Positions 9,667 to 20,405 of a stretch of 64,000 nt of DNA are shown here, in pieces; position 1 is the first letter of the stretch, and each line of letters begins with the position of its first letter. The position numbers were made by a program, and so were the translations under genes. The notes under the pieces were generated by a model. It did not search any database. It saw only the letters and a program-made list of their open reading frames with translations, and was not told the origin of the DNA. The stretch covers positions 1,620,501 through 1,684,500 of the forward strand of contig NZ_CP047895.1 in NCBI RefSeq assembly GCF_009913435.1. Direction: 5' to 3'. This DNA is from Sphingomonas changnyeongensis (GTDB taxonomy: Bacteria; Pseudomonadota; Alphaproteobacteria; Sphingomonadales; Sphingomonadaceae).

Positions 9667-10631
9667 CGCCACCCCAGCGCCAGCATCAGGGCGAGCAGCG
9701 CCAGCGCCATGATCGCCAGCGCGCGGACATAGAGGCCGAGCGCGCGGCGGATCGCCCCGGCATCGGGGTCGGGCGCGGTACCGTTCAGCCAAGGCTCGGG
9801 CGCGATACGGCCCTGATAGGCGCGCGGACCCGACAGGCGGACGCCGATTGCGCCTGCCATTGCGGCTTCGGGCCAGCCGGCATTGGGCGAGCGGTGCCGT
9901 CGCGCGTCGCGCAGCATCGCGCCCAGCGCCGCCGGGCTGAGCGCGGCGAGGGCGAGCAGCAGCCCGGTCAGCCGGGCGGGCACCAGGTTGGCGACATCGT
10001 CGAGGCGCGCGGCGAACCCGCCAAAGGCCAGATGCCGCGCGGTGCGGTGGCCGATCATCGAATCGAGCGTGTTGATGGCCTTGTAGGCGGCAAGGCCGGG
10101 CAGGCCGAACAGCACGCCCCAGAACAAGGGGGCGACCACCCCGTCCGACATGTTTTCAGCCAGGCTCTCGATCGCCGCGCGCGCCACGCCCGCATCGTCA
10201 AGCAGCGCCGGGTCGCGCCCGACGATGCGCGCAACCGCCGCCCGTGCGCCCGCCAGATCGCCGGCGGCCAGCGGTGCCGCGACGGCCGCGACATGATCGT
10301 AAAGGCTGCGCGCGGCGATCAGGCTCGATCCGCACAGCGCAAGGATCACCAGCCCCGGCCAGCCGCCCGGAACCGCCGCTGCGATCAGCCCGGCAATGGC
10401 TGCCGCCACGGCGATGACGGCGATGCTCGCCGCTGCCCCGGTCAGATAGCGGCTGCGGTGGCTGAGATAGGGCCGGTTCGCCTGCGCGTCGGCGCGCGCG
10501 ATCAGCGCGCCGATCCAGATGACCGGATGGCCGATGCGGCGGGTGAGCCGGTCGGGCCAGCCAAAGACCGCCTCGATCATGAGCGCCGCCAGCATCACCC
10601 CGGCGGACGATGCGGTCAGCATGCCGGTCAT
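9663..10631 (-). CDS. cobD: Adenosylcobinamide-phosphate synthase (CobD/CbiB)
   Basis: A 322-residue integral membrane protein with five to six hydrophobic helices. Family marks are [20 protein letters not shown] at the N terminus, [39 protein letters not shown] and [14 protein letters not shown]. The enzyme joins aminopropanol phosphate to cobyric acid, giving adenosylcobinamide phosphate, and so uses the product of CobC beside it. Stop and start codons overlap by four bases with both neighbours. Confidence 0.95.
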   Translation of the reverse strand: MTGMLTASSAGVMLAALMIEAVFGWPDRLTRRIGHPVIWIGALIARADAQANRPYLSHRSRYLTGAAASIAVIAVAAAIAGLIAAAVPGGWPGLVILALCGSSLIAARSLYDHVAAVAAPLAAGDLAGARAAVARIVGRDPALLDDAGVARAAIESLAENMSDGVVAPLFWGVLFGLPGLAAYKAINTLDSMIGHRTARHLAFGGFAARLDDVANLVPARLTGLLLALAALSPAALGAMLRDARRHRSPNAGWPEAAMAGAIGVRLSGPRAYQGRIAPEPWLNGTAPDPDAGAIRRALGLYVRALAIMALALLALMLALGWR

Positions 10632-12106
10632 GCCCCCAGAAGCGGCGTGCGCGCGGCCGCGAACAGGGCGTCCAGATCGACCGCCGCCTCCAGCGCATCG
10701 GCCACCCCGTCCAGCGCGGCTTCGACCTCGGCCTCATAAGCGAGATCGCCCGCCACGCCGGGGCGCACGCGGTTCAGCCAGGCGCGGCGGAACGCGTCGC
10801 TGCCGAACAGCCCGTGCAGATAGCTGCCCGCGATCCGGCCATCGGCGCTGACCGCGCCGTCCGGGCCGTGATCGAGGTTGAGCAGCGGGCGGGCCAGCCC
10901 CGGCCCATGGGTGTTGCCGGCATGGATCTCATAGCCCTGAACCGGCGCACCGGTCAGCGCGCACCGCCCCGCCGCCGGGCGCACCTGCTTGCCCGGCGTC
11001 ATCACCGTTTCGATATCGAGCAGGCCCAGCCCGTCGGCGGCACCGGCCGGCCCGTCAATGCCGTCCGGGTCGCGGATGCGTCGGCCGAGCATCTGGAACC
11101 CGCCGCACAGGCCTAGCACCCGGCCGCCGCCACGGACATGGGCGAGCAGATCGGTGTCCCACCCCTGTGCGCGCAGAAAGGCCAGATCGGCGAGCGTCGA
11201 TTTGGTGCCGAGCAGCAGCACGACATCGGCATTGCGCGGCAGCGGCCGGCCCGGCGGCACGAAGCGGAAATCCACCCCCGGTTCGAGCCTGAGCGGATCG
11301 GCATCGTCGAAGTTCGCGATGCGCGACAGCATCGGCGCGACGATGGTGAGCGGCGCGTCCTGCCCCGCAATCCCGCGTTCGAGCACCACCGCATCTTCCG
11401 CCGGCAGCCGCGACGCGGCGGCGATCCACGGAATGACGCCCAGCGACGGCCAGCCGGTGCGGCGGACGATTTCTGCCAGCCCGTCGTCGAACAGCGCCGG
11501 ATCGCCGCGGAATTTGTTGACCAGAAACCCCCGGATCATCGCCGCATCCTCAGGGTCGAGCACCGCCTGGGTGCCGACCAGCGCCGCGATGACGCCGCCC
11601 CGGTCGATATCGCCGGCCAGGATCACCGGCACGTCGAACCGGCGGGCAAAGCCCATATTGGCGATGTCGCCGGCGCGCAGGTTGATCTCCGCCGGGCTGC
11701 CCGCGCCCTCGACGATCACCAGATCGAACGCCGCCGCCAGCCGGGTGAAGCTTTCCGCCACCGCCGGCATCAGCGCGCCGCGCCCGGCCATGTAACGGGC
11801 GGCGTCCTGCGCGTCCTGCACCCGGCCATGGACGACGATCTGCGCGCGCCGGTCGCTTGCGGGTTTGAGCAGCACCGGGTTGAAATCGGTGTGCGGGGCC
11901 AGGCCCGCCGCCCGCGCCTGCAGCGCCTGGGCGCGGCCGATTTCGCCGCCATCCGCGCAGGCGGCGGCATTGTTAGACATGTTCTGCGGCTTGAACGGCG
12001 CGACGCGGATGCCGCGCCGCCGGGCGATGCGGCACAGACCGGCGACCAGCAGCGACTTGCCGACGTCGGAGCCGGTGCCCTGGATCATCAGCGCGCGCGC
12101 CGTCAC
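10628..12106 (-). CDS. cobQ: Cobyric acid synthase
   Basis: A glutamine amidotransferase of about 492 residues that amidates four side chains of adenosylcobyrinate a,c-diamide. The N-terminal ATP domain begins with [18 protein letters not shown]. The GATase domain carries the nucleophile Cys in [14 protein letters not shown] and the catalytic His in [19 protein letters not shown] is also typical. I chose the GTG at 12104-12106 because it overlaps a stop codon of the upstream ATPase in its restored frame (GTGA); the alternative is the ATG at 12088. It ends four bases into cobD. Confidence 0.95.
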   Translation of the reverse strand: MTARALMIQGTGSDVGKSLLVAGLCRIARRRGIRVAPFKPQNMSNNAAACADGGEIGRAQALQARAAGLAPHTDFNPVLLKPASDRRAQIVVHGRVQDAQDAARYMAGRGALMPAVAESFTRLAAAFDLVIVEGAGSPAEINLRAGDIANMGFARRFDVPVILAGDIDRGGVIAALVGTQAVLDPEDAAMIRGFLVNKFRGDPALFDDGLAEIVRRTGWPSLGVIPWIAAASRLPAEDAVVLERGIAGQDAPLTIVAPMLSRIANFDDADPLRLEPGVDFRFVPPGRPLPRNADVVLLLGTKSTLADLAFLRAQGWDTDLLAHVRGGGRVLGLCGGFQMLGRRIRDPDGIDGPAGAADGLGLLDIETVMTPGKQVRPAAGRCALTGAPVQGYEIHAGNTHGPGLARPLLNLDHGPDGAVSADGRIAGSYLHGLFGSDAFRRAWLNRVRPGVAGDLAYEAEVEAALDGVADALEAAVDLDALFAAARTPLLGA

Positions 12107-12872
12107 AGCGGCCCGTCGATGCTGATATCGGGGCGGGGCCGGGGCCGATCCGCGCGCTGACGCCATAGACCGCCGCCACCCGTTCGCGGGTCAGCGTCTG
12201 CGCGACCGGGCCGTCGGCGACGATCCGGCCGTCCTGCATCCACACCAGCCGGTCAGCATAGCGGGCGGCGAGCGCCAGATCGTGCAGCACGACGAGCACG
12301 CCGCCGCCGCGATCGGCGGCAGCGCGCAGCACCGCCATCACCTGATGCTGGTGCAGCGGATCGAGCGCGGCTGCCGGTTCGTCGGCGATGATCAGCGGTG
12401 CTTCCGCCGCGAGCGCGCGGGCGATGTGGACACGCGCAAGCTCGCCCCCCGACAATGTGTCGACCCGCCGGTCGGCTAGCCCGACCAGATCGCAGGCGGC
12501 AAGCGCGCGCGCGACCGCGTCTCCGTCCGCCGCGCGCAGCCGGCCGAGCGGGCCGCCAAAGGCGAAGCGGCCAAGCGCGACGACGTCGCGCACCCGCGCC
12601 GGCCAGGCGAGCGCCCGGCCCTGCGGCAGATAGGCGACATGGCGCGCCCGCGCCGCCGCCGGCAGCTGCCGGGCATCGGTGCCGCCGATCATCGCCGATC
12701 CCGATGACGGGGCGATGAGGCCGAGGGCGAGGCGCAGCAGCGTCGTCTTGCCCGCGCCATTGGGGCCGAGCAGCACGACCAGTTCGCCCGGCCCCAGCCG
12801 GAGATGCGCGCCATCGACCAGCAGGCGGCCACCCACCGCGTGGACAAGCGCGTCGGCATGAAGCGCGGTCAT
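11973..12872 (-). CDS. btuD: ABC transporter ATPase for cobalamin/iron-chelate uptake (C terminus frameshifted)
   Basis: The cytoplasmic ATPase of the BtuCDF-like importer. Motifs: Walker [13 protein letters not shown]-loop [11 protein letters not shown], signature [16 protein letters not shown], Walker [15 protein letters not shown]-loop [13 protein letters not shown]. The family length is about 255 residues. As sequenced the frame runs on 44 codons beyond the expected end, into cobQ. One missing base in the GCCCCG run near 12131 would change the end to [17 protein letters not shown] with a stop at 12103, overlapping the cobQ GTG. I regard 12103 as the true end. HmuV-like iron-chelate transport is the alternative by sequence, but the riboswitch and neighbours favour cobalamin. 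Confidence 0.88.
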   Translation of the reverse strand: MTALHADALVHAVGGRLLVDGAHLRLGPGELVVLLGPNGAGKTTLLRLALGLIAPSSGSAMIGGTDARQLPAAARARHVAYLPQGRALAWPARVRDVVALGRFAFGGPLGRLRAADGDAVARALAACDLVGLADRRVDTLSGGELARVHIARALAAEAPLIIADEPAAALDPLHQHQVMAVLRAAADRGGGVLVVLHDLALAARYADRLVWMQDGRIVADGPVAQTLTRERVAAVYGVSARIGPGPAPISASTGRCDGARADDPGHRLRRRQVAAGRRSVPHRPAARHPRRAVQAAEHV

Positions 12873-13855
12873 TGCACGCTCCGGCGGCGGGCGGCGATCC
12901 AGACAAAGACCGGCGCGCCGATCAGCGCGGCGACCACGCCCAGCTTCAGCTCGGCATCGGTGGGCAGCAGGCGGACCACGATGTCGGCGGCCACCAGCAG
13001 GCAGCCGCCAAGCAGGGCGGCGGGCAGCAGCGACCGTGCCGGATCATGGCCGGTGAGCGGGCGGACGAGATGCGGGGCGACGATGCCGATAAAGCCGACC
13101 GATCCGGCAATGGCGACGGCGGCCCCGGTCGCCAGCCCCGTGCCGGCGACGACCAGCACCCGCTGCCGCGCGACATCAAGGCCGATCCCGGCGGCGGCTT
13201 CCTCGCCCAGCGTCAATGCCGACAGGCCCCGCCGGGTCAGCAGCAGCAGCGTCAGCCCCGCGATCAGGAACGGGCCGCTGAGCGCCAGATCGGCAAAGCT
13301 GCGATTGGCGACCGATCCCATCATCCATGTTACCATGTCGGCAAGCGAGAACGGGTTGGGCGCAAGGTTGAGGAGCAGCGCCATCGCCGCGGCGGCAAAG
13401 CTCGACAGGCCGACGCCGACCAGGATCAGCGTCACCACCGATCCGGTGCGCGCGGCGACGATGGCGAGCAGCGCGGTCGCCGCCATCGCCCCGCCGATCG
13501 CCGCCATCGGCAGCATGAAGCCGGCAACCCCCGCCAGCCCGTAATAGAGCATGACGGTCGCCGCGAGCGCGGCGGTCGCCGACACGCCGAGCACGCCGGG
13601 TTCGGCCAGCGGGTTGCGCAACAGGCCCTGAAGTGCCGCCCCGCTCATGCCGAGCGCGCCACCGACCGCCAGCGCCGCGAGCGCGCGGGGCAGGCGGATC
13701 GCCCAGACGACCGTCATGTCGCCCGGGCTGCCCGCGCCGATCAGCGCCGCCGCCAGCCGCGCCGGCGGCAGCGGGGTCGAGCCGAGGAAACAGGCGGCAA
13801 GCACAGCCGCGACGACCGCGATGACCAGCGCGATGTTGAGCCGAAAGTCGGTCAT
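12869..13855 (-). CDS. btuC: ABC transporter permease of the FecCD/BtuC family
   Basis: A 328-residue permease with about ten membrane helices. Family motifs are LPRALAALAVGGALGMSGAA, LLRNPLAEPGVLGVS, GFIGIVAPHLVRPLTGHDPA and the C-terminal IGAPVFVWIA. It forms the inner-membrane channel for vitamin B12 (or a related chelate) with the ATPase encoded next. Start and stop overlap both neighbouring genes by four bases. Confidence 0.93.
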   Translation of the reverse strand: MTDFRLNIALVIAVVAAVLAACFLGSTPLPPARLAAALIGAGSPGDMTVVWAIRLPRALAALAVGGALGMSGAALQGLLRNPLAEPGVLGVSATAALAATVMLYYGLAGVAGFMLPMAAIGGAMAATALLAIVAARTGSVVTLILVGVGLSSFAAAAMALLLNLAPNPFSLADMVTWMMGSVANRSFADLALSGPFLIAGLTLLLLTRRGLSALTLGEEAAAGIGLDVARQRVLVVAGTGLATGAAVAIAGSVGFIGIVAPHLVRPLTGHDPARSLLPAALLGGCLLVAADIVVRLLPTDAELKLGVVAALIGAPVFVWIAARRRSVQ

Positions 13856-14694
13856 TCCGCCCCCCGCGCCAGCGCCTCGACCGCGTCGAGCACGAACCAG
13901 CCGCCACAGGCGGTCGACGCCCCGTCGAGATTGACGACCGGGCGTTCGCGCAGCTGCGCGCGCGCGACCGGGTGGCGCGCGGCGCTCCAGCCGTCGCGGT
14001 GGTCGGTCTCGGTGCCGAAAAAGGCGGCGGCCACCAGATCCGGGCGCTGATAGGCAAGCCGTTCGAGCGGCAATGGCCGCCAGCCCGGCGCGTCCATGAA
14101 GTTGGCCAGGCCCGCGGCGGTGATCATCGCGTGAATGAGCGTGCCCGACCCGGTCGTCACCCCCGCCGGGGTCATGTAGAGCGCCTGTCGCGCCGGCCTG
14201 TCGCCCCGCAGCCGGGCGAGCCGGGCGTCCATCGCCCGCGCCAGCGCCGCGCCGCGCGCGGACGCGCCAAGGCCGTCCGCCACCTCGATCAGCGTGCGGC
14301 GGACGCCGGCCAGATCATTGGCATAGCCGATCTGGACGACCGGCACGCCCGACCGGGCGAAGAAGCGCGCCGCATCCGGCCCGCCGCCATAGGAGCGCAC
14401 GACCAGATCGGGGCGGCGCACCAGCACATCCTCGGCCCGTGACGGCACCTGCGCGATCCCCGCCGCCCGGGCGCGGTGATAGGAGAAGGATTTGCGGGCA
14501 TCGGGCGACAGCGCGGCGATGCGGTTTCGCGGCACCAGCGCCAGCACATATTGATCGGCGCAGTAATCGAGGCTGACGACGCGCAGCGGCACCGCCGGCG
14601 GGCGCGGTGCCGCGCTGCTCCATGCACCGGACCCGGCCTCACACGCGGTGAGGCCGGGCAGAACCAGGCAGGCGAGCAGAAAGCGTCTGATCAA
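13852..14694 (-). CDS. btuF: Periplasmic cobalamin-binding (lipo)protein
   Basis: A 280-residue substrate-binding protein of the helical-backbone class. The N terminus FLLACLVLPGLTAC looks like a lipoprotein signal with the lipobox LTAC. Then come VVSLDYCADQYVLAL, ALSPDARKSFSYH and SRAEDVLVRRPDLVV, as in BtuF-like proteins. It would deliver cobalamin from the outer-membrane receiver BtuB to BtuC. The gene overlaps btuB and btuC by four bases each. Confidence 0.9.
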   Translation of the reverse strand: MIRRFLLACLVLPGLTACEAGSGAWSSAAPRPPAVPLRVVSLDYCADQYVLALVPRNRIAALSPDARKSFSYHRARAAGIAQVPSRAEDVLVRRPDLVVRSYGGGPDAARFFARSGVPVVQIGYANDLAGVRRTLIEVADGLGASARGAALARAMDARLARLRGDRPARQALYMTPAGVTTGSGTLIHAMITAAGLANFMDAPGWRPLPLERLAYQRPDLVAAAFFGTETDHRDGWSAARHPVARAQLRERPVVNLDGASTACGGWFVLDAVEALARGAE

Positions 14695-16670
14695 AGCCGG
14701 AGCCTCACACCCACATAGGCCGCGCGGCCAGCCGTGCCGTATCGGAAGATGGTTTCATAGACTTCATCGAACAGATTTTCGACGCGGCCATAGAGTTCGA
14801 CCGTTTCGGTGACCGGATAGCTGGCGCGCAGATCAACGAGCACATGCCCGTCGAGCCGCCGGGTGTTCGCCGCATTGTCGAAACTGTCGCCGACATGCGC
14901 GATGGTCGCGCCGGTCTCCAGCCCGAAGGCCCAGCGATAGTCGATGAGCGCGCTCACCGTCTGTTCGGGCCGCCGTGCGAGGCGCAGCCCGGTGTCGCGG
15001 TTTTCGGTGTCGATCAGGCTGTACTGGGCGCGGAAGGTGAGCGCATCGACCGGGGTCATCGTGACCGTCGCCTCCACGCCCGACGCGCGGGTGCGGCGGA
15101 TATTGTCATAGGTGCCCGACGGGCGGCCGGTGCAGATCGCCGCGCTGTTCTGGAAACAGGACACGAAATCGATCTGGTTCTGCGTGTCGCGGCGGAAATA
15201 GGTCGCGCCCAGTTCCAGCCGGCCGTCCAGAAAGCGCTGGACCACGCCCACGTCATAGCTTTTCGACCGTTCGGGCTGCAGCGCCAGATTGCCGAAGTTG
15301 CTGCGCAGCTGGAACAGCGTCGGCGCCTTGAAGCCTTCGCCATAGCTGGCGCGGATCGTGGTGGCGCCGCCATTGGGGGTGAACACGCCGCTGCCGGCAA
15401 AGGTCGTCGCGCCGCCGAACGTGTCGTGATCGTCATGGCGCACGCCGCCCGTCAGCCTGAGGCCCCTGACCGGCGCGCCGCTCAGCTGCGCATAGACGCT
15501 GTCGATGCCCACCCGCGCGGTCGACGGCGCGGCCCCGAAGCTGGACGTGGAGAAGCGCGATGTTTCGGTTTCCGCGCCGAACACCGCTTCCAGCCGGTCG
15601 CTGGCGGTGAAGATGCCCTGATATTCGATGCGCTCGTTGCGGCCCAGCCCGGCAAAGGTGTTGACCGGGGTTGCCGCCGTGCGGTCGATATTGTCGCGGT
15701 CGGTATCGGTGTAGGTGAAGGCCAGCCGGTTGCGGAAGCGCCCGTCAAGGAAGGTGGCGTTGATGCCGGCATAGCCGACAAACTCTTCGGTCTTCGCCAC
15801 CTCCAGCGTGTCGGCAAAGGCGAACAGCGGCGCGGGGAAGCCGTCAATGTCGGTCTCGCCGCGCGAATAGAAACCGCGCAGATCGATCGCGATGTTGGCG
15901 GCGAGGTCGATCAGCAGCTTGCCGTTCGCGCCGATATTCTCATAGCCGTCGCGCTCGGTGCCGCCGCGCGCCTCGCTGAACGCCGACAGGCCGTCGGTGG
16001 TGAAGTAGCCGGCGCCAAAGCTGGCCGCGACCGGCCCGGCGCGGCCCGAGACATTGGCCACCGCCTGATAGGTGTCGCGCCAGCCGCCCTCGGCCCGGGC
16101 ATTGACTTCCCATGTGTCGGTCGGCGCGCGGGTGATCATGTTGACGACGCCGCCGATCGCCTGGCTGCCCCAGATCACCGACTGGGACCCGCGCACCACC
16201 TCGATCCGGGCGATGTTGCCGGTCAGCAGATTGCCGAAGTTGAAGCCCCCGCCCGGCGAGGACGGATCGTTCAGCCGGATGCCGTCGATCAGCGCCACCG
16301 TCTGGTCCGCCTCCGCGCCGCGGATGCTGACCCCGGTCGACGTGCCGATGCCGCCATTGCGGGCAAAGGTGACGCCGGGCACGGTGCGCAGCAGATCGAC
16401 AACGGCATTGCTCTGCCGCGTCTCGATCTCGTCGGTCGCGATCACCGTCACCGATTCACCCACCTCGCTGAGCGCGCGCGGCGCGCGGTTGGCGGTGACG
16501 ACGATGTCGCGATCGGCGGTGGCGACGGCCAGATCGGGCGATTTGTCGGGCTCTGCCGCGGCCAGTTCGGCGGCGGCAGCGGGGCGGCAAGGGTGGCGGC
16601 AGCGATGATGATGGCAGGGGCTGCCAGCGCGGCGGCAAGGGCGGCGCGCGACACATGGGATTTGGTCATA
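14691..16670 (-). CDS. btuB: TonB-dependent vitamin B12 receptor (frameshifted in the signal peptide)
   Basis: An outer-membrane beta-barrel of about 660 residues. The TonB box region is DIVVTANRAPRALSEVG, followed by a plug domain (LLRTVPGVTFARNGGIGTST, VSIRGAEADQTVALIDGIR, IEVVRGSQSVIWGSQAIGG) and a barrel that ends AAYVGVRLRL with a terminal hydrophobic residue. The start ATG at 16668-16670 gives a signal peptide (SRAALAAALAAPAIIIAAA) in a different frame. One C missing from the CCCC run near 16590 separates it from the rest. It is the first gene after the cobalamin riboswitch and heads the seven-gene operon. Confidence 0.92.
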   Translation of the reverse strand, partial: YDQIPCVARRPCRRAGSPCHHHRCRHPCRPAAAAELAAAEPDKSPDLAVATADRDIVVTANRAPRALSEVGESVTVIATDEIETRQSNAVVDLLRTVPGVTFARNGGIGTSTGVSIRGAEADQTVALIDGIRLNDPSSPGGGFNFGNLLTGNIARIEVVRGSQSVIWGSQAIGGVVNMITRAPTDTWEVNARAEGGWRDTYQAVANVSGRAGPVAASFGAGYFTTDGLSAFSEARGGTERDGYENIGANGKLLIDLAANIAIDLRGFYSRGETDIDGFPAPLFAFADTLEVAKTEEFVGYAGINATFLDGRFRNRLAFTYTDTDRDNIDRTAATPVNTFAGLGRNERIEYQGIFTASDRLEAVFGAETETSRFSTSSFGAAPSTARVGIDSVYAQLSGAPVRGLRLTGGVRHDDHDTFGGATTFAGSGVFTPNGGATTIRASYGEGFKAPTLFQLRSNFGNLALQPERSKSYDVGVVQRFLDGRLELGATYFRRDTQNQIDFVSCFQNSAAICTGRPSGTYDNIRRTRASGVEATVTMTPVDALTFRAQYSLIDTENRDTGLRLARRPEQTVSALIDYRWAFGLETGATIAHVGDSFDNAANTRRLDGHVLVDLRASYPVTETVELYGRVENLFDEVYETIFRYGTAGRAAYVGVRLRL

Positions 16671-16835
16671 AGTCTTCCTGCGCCGGGGTGTCCTGCACCC
16701 GGCGGTCCTGAAACGACGACAAGGGCCGACCGGCGCATGCACGCCGGCCTGGACAGCCCCTTACGGGTGTCGTTTCTGGGGAAGACACATCCTCCCGCGC
16801 CCCGGGCTGGACCCGGCCAGAGCCGCGAACGACGC

Positions 16836-17008
16836 GATGGCAGGTCTCCTGACTCGCCGATCACCGCTTCGGGCCGTCTTCCCAGGACGGATGTCCCAGT
16901 GACTTTGGTGGCCGTCAGCTCCCGGCTAACAGTTGCGGGCACAGTCCCGGATTTGCACCGGGTTCCCTCTTCGCCCCGCTCTCACGGGAACCATCTGCGC
17001 GGCTGTGT
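16836..17008 (-). promoter_or_regulatory. Cobalamin riboswitch
   Basis: On the minus strand the core of the class I cobalamin riboswitch is plain: GGTGCAAATCCGGGACTGTG, CCCGCAACTGT, the B12-box region GCCACCAAAGTCACTGG, GGGAAGACGG and AGTCAGGAGACCTGCC. It lies about 170 bases before the btuB start codon and after the cobO stop. It should lower expression of btuB and the downstream uptake and assembly genes when adenosylcobalamin is plentiful. Confidence 0.97.
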
Positions 17009-17107
17009 CGCGCATCGGCCGGCCTGCTGTCAACCGGGGCTGACGGGACGGCGGGTGGGCGGGGCAGGTGGAGGGGCTAACGGCGGCGACGAACCGGCGG
17101 TGCCGGA

Positions 17108-17725
17108 TCAGAAATCGATGCCGCGCTGCGCCCGGATGCCGGCGGCAAAGGGATGCTTCACCTCGCGCATCTCGCTGACCAGATCGGCATAGTCCATCAG
17201 CTCCGGCCTTGCGTCACGCCCGGTCAGGATCACCCCGGTGCGCGCGGCGCGGCGGTCAAGCACGTCCAGCACCCGCGCGATATCCAGATAGTCGTAGCGC
17301 AGGGCGATGTTGATTTCATCGAGCACGACCAGATCGAAATCCCCGCCGGTGATCATCGCCTCGGCCCGCGCCAGCGCCTGGGTGGCGGCGGCGACATCGC
17401 GGTCACGGTCCTGCGTGTCCCAGGTGAAACCCTCGCCCATGGTGTGCCACACCAGCTCGTCGGGAAAGCGCGCAAAGAACGCGCGTTCGCCGGTTTTCCA
17501 GCTGCCCTTGATGAACTGGACGACGCCAACCCGCTGCCCCCAGCCCAGCGCCCGCGCAATCACCCCGAACGCCGATGACGACTTGCCCTTGCCATTGCCG
17601 GTATGGACGAGCACCAGCCCCCGCTCCGGATCGCGCGCCTCCCGCGTCTTCTCCCGCTGCGCACGCTGCACCGCCTGCATCCGCACCTTGTGCGCGCCGG
17701 CATCGTGATCGGGGGTGTCGGTCAT
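17108..17725 (-). CDS. cobO: Cob(I)yrinic acid a,c-diamide adenosyltransferase
   Basis: A 205-residue cytoplasmic enzyme of the CobA/CobO/BtuR family that adds the adenosyl group to cob(I)alamin or its precursors. It has the P-loop VHTGNGKGKSSSAFG, then FIKGSWKTGE, HTMGEGFTWDTQD, VVLDEINIALRYDYLD and VILTGRDARPEL, all standard. I start at MTDTPDHDAG (17725), with AAGGAA about nine bases upstream. The frame stays open for 53 more codons upstream, but that part does not match the family. It lies upstream of the riboswitch on the same strand, so it is probably not controlled by it. Confidence 0.96.
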   Translation of the reverse strand: MTDTPDHDAGAHKVRMQAVQRAQREKTREARDPERGLVLVHTGNGKGKSSSAFGVIARALGWGQRVGVVQFIKGSWKTGERAFFARFPDELVWHTMGEGFTWDTQDRDRDVAAATQALARAEAMITGGDFDLVVLDEINIALRYDYLDIARVLDVLDRRAARTGVILTGRDARPELMDYADLVSEMREVKHPFAAGIRAQRGIDF

Positions 17726-17931
17726 TCGGTAGGGTTCCTTGAGGGGGGGAGAATCGGGCGAGGGACTGATGTATTGACCGTCGCCGGTAACGAAAGTCAG
17801 CGCTTCCCCTGACCGGCCACCGGCGACGCGATCACCGACAGTCAGGCCGAAGCGGCGAAGCGACTCGTGCCGTTCCAAAGCCATATCGGGATGCGACAGG
17901 CGCTCGATCTTCTCACGACGGACGAGCAGCG

Positions 17932-19927
17932 CTAGGCGTTCGCTACCTCTTCGAACATTGCCTTCAGCGGGCCGGGCAGAAGCCGCGGTATTCGGTAAGA
18001 ACTTCTTCGACTACGGCCAACACGAGCGCCCCGCGGTTCGACCATTTTCGCAGATACGGGAAGGCCGCGCGAAGCGCATCTTCGAGCGCGTGGTCGTCCA
18101 TAACGAGATAATCGCGAAGGACATTGGTCGTCGTGCCGTCCAGATAGCTGACCGGGGCTAGAGTCCCGCTGCCCGTCGTGACAACCTTGTGCTGGATCGC
18201 ATCGACCATGCGCTGAAGTTCGACATTAGCCAGAGTGTCCACGCCGGCGAAGCGCGCGATATCTTGCAATTCTTCAGGTGCGCGACGCTCTTTGACGAGC
18301 AATAGGCAAATCAGGAGCGGATCGAGCAAAAGGTTCTCGATGCCGTTGTGCGATCCCTCGGCTATGACCCGCACGCGACCGACAGAGGTGGCGGTGCCAT
18401 CCCAATCGACTATCCCATACACACTCTTGTTGCCGGCTTCGTCGAGCCGCTGAACTATGTTCGTGACGATGGTGCAGCCGCTGTTCGTTTCGCCGCCATC
18501 TTTGTTCCGCATTCCGGTCGACAGGAAGTTGAGTTCGCGGGCGCATTCGATACGAGATTTAATGAGCGAATAGACCCGCTCGTATATCGCCGCGTCGGTG
18601 TCACTTTCCGTGAAGACCTGTCGCCGGCCAGAATAGTCGATCGACAGCGTAGGGACACCAAAGGTGAGCCTATTAAGAGCGTCCTGCTTGGAGATTTTGG
18701 TTAGTCCCGAGAGGCCGTCGCTCATTTCGAAAAGAGCGTCTTCGGGGCCAGGGCAACGGTGGTCGGCGAGTGCGTAGTGATGATGCAGTAAATACCCTGC
18801 TTCTCGACGAGCCCGTTGCTTATTGCTCCTAGCCACCGATGCACCATCTCGGGATGCAAGGACGCGTCCATTTCGTCCAGCAAGAGCAGCTTCGGTCGCT
18901 TTACGTTCATAAGCTGCTCGTCATATTCGAAGGACGAGAGCGCAAATTGAAATAGAACCTTCTCGCCCGACGATAGATTGGCCGTGCCGACCGCTTCACC
19001 TGCTGGCTTCTTCAAAAGGTTGATGGATACCGGCGTAAACTTGAGCGTGTCGGGAGCCGCCACCTCATAAGGAAGGCCAAAAGCCTCGATCGTTGCGTTG
19101 AGTTGGTCCCACGGAGGCGCGCCGAACAACTCTCGAAACCGCTCTTCCGTGAAGGCTGTGTTCGATCCGTTATGCTGATCTTCGAGTTGCTTCAGGCGGT
19201 TCGCCAACAAAGCGTCACGATATCGACCGAACACCAAAGCCATATTCGCACCGAACTGGTCGGCTTCACCCCACGGCGAGAACTGCTCCATATGCTCTGC
19301 GGTGACTTCAAGAGGCGGGATGCCGAGCCGTTCGGCCACCTGTCGCACCGGGATCAAAACCGGATGCTGCGGACCATGCTGCTCTGCGCTCCCATTCACC
19401 GACCCGTGGATTAGTCGATCCTCCGCAATTCGGTAAAGCTCTTCGATGTGCTGAATAGCATCCGGGTCGGTTTCACCAAGACGCTCGATAAGGGCGGCCG
19501 GCCCGATGCGCCAAACATCGTCACCGTTAAGAACGCTTTCGTATCGATTTGCCGTCGCCTGGGCCATTCGTGTCCGTTGATCGAGGGTCACGGTCGCTCG
19601 CGCGTGCTCAAAGCCACCGCCGGGCATTCCGGGCATCGGCTGGCCTTGCATGGACATATATTGTTGGGCGGGTTGCGCGGCGCCCAAGCCGCCGTCGTTC
19701 ACAAGCAGTCTGATCTCTTGCGCTTGCGGTGTCGCGCCACCGGGCGGCCGCGCACCTTGACCGTTATCTGCGGCGGCAATTGAGTTGCGAACCTGGCCAC
19801 CAGCGATTGCTTGTAGCAGGTGTGACTTCCCGCTTCCGTTGATGCCGACGATAACTGTTAGCGCGGGCAGGGTTACGGTCGGGAACGCCTTGATCGACAG
19901 ATATGGAAACTGAAGGCTCAACTGCAT
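17932..19927 (-). CDS. Single-chain ATPase-TOPRIM protein (OLD/PARIS-like), two frameshifts
   Basis: A protein of about 665 residues once the frame is restored. The N-terminal ABC-type ATPase domain has Walker A GINGSGKSHLLQAI (near residue 29), signature NLSSGEKVLFQFALSSF, Walker B LLLLDEMDASLHPEMV and switch IITTHSPTTVAL. The C-terminal part looks like a TOPRIM or DUF4435 nuclease: acidic FTESDTDAAIYERVY, then VYGIVDWDG (DxD) and GIENLLLDPLLICLL. Frame breaks: near 18735, where one base restores ALAPEDALFEMSD, and near 17980, where one C gives YRGFLPGPLKAMFEEVANA and a stop at 17932. OLD nucleases and the AriA/AriB pair of PARIS anti-phage defence combine these domains. Codon use and GC are clearly lower than in the neighbours, and tRNA-Lys is adjacent, so transfer is likely. 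Confidence 0.75.
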
Positions 19928-20119
19928 TCACGCTCTCCGATTCGCCGTCAACAGAGAACATGCCCGAAACACGCGGTCAACGATTGGGCCGATCACAAAT
20001 ATATTTGCACCGTGGATCGCGCCGAACGCGCACCTGAACCTAGTCGGAACCTGTAACAGAAATCCGGTTCCGTACCCCGGAGGGCTATCCAACTAACTAT
20101 CCGATTTAAATGGATAAAC

Positions 20120-20195
<76 letters not shown>

Positions 20196-20405
20196 ACGCT
20201 TGGCAGGCGGCGCATGTGTCGGATTCGCGCCGCCGCGTCAAGCGGGGAATTTGCGCTTTTTCGCATCGCGCGGGGTTCGGGGCGGGGCGGGGGCGCGCTC
20301 CGGCGACCGCCCGTCGCCTGTGCGCCACCTGTCCGCCGCACCTTGTCACCCGATGCCCTGTTCGCGCATCATCGCCGCATAACCATCCAAGAGAGAGAGG
20401 GTCAT

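Noticed and set aside
17726..17884. An N-terminal extension of cobO (MALERHESLRRFGLTVGD...)
   Set aside because: The frame is open, but the extra 53 residues do not match the family, and MTDTPDHD has a good ribosome-binding site.
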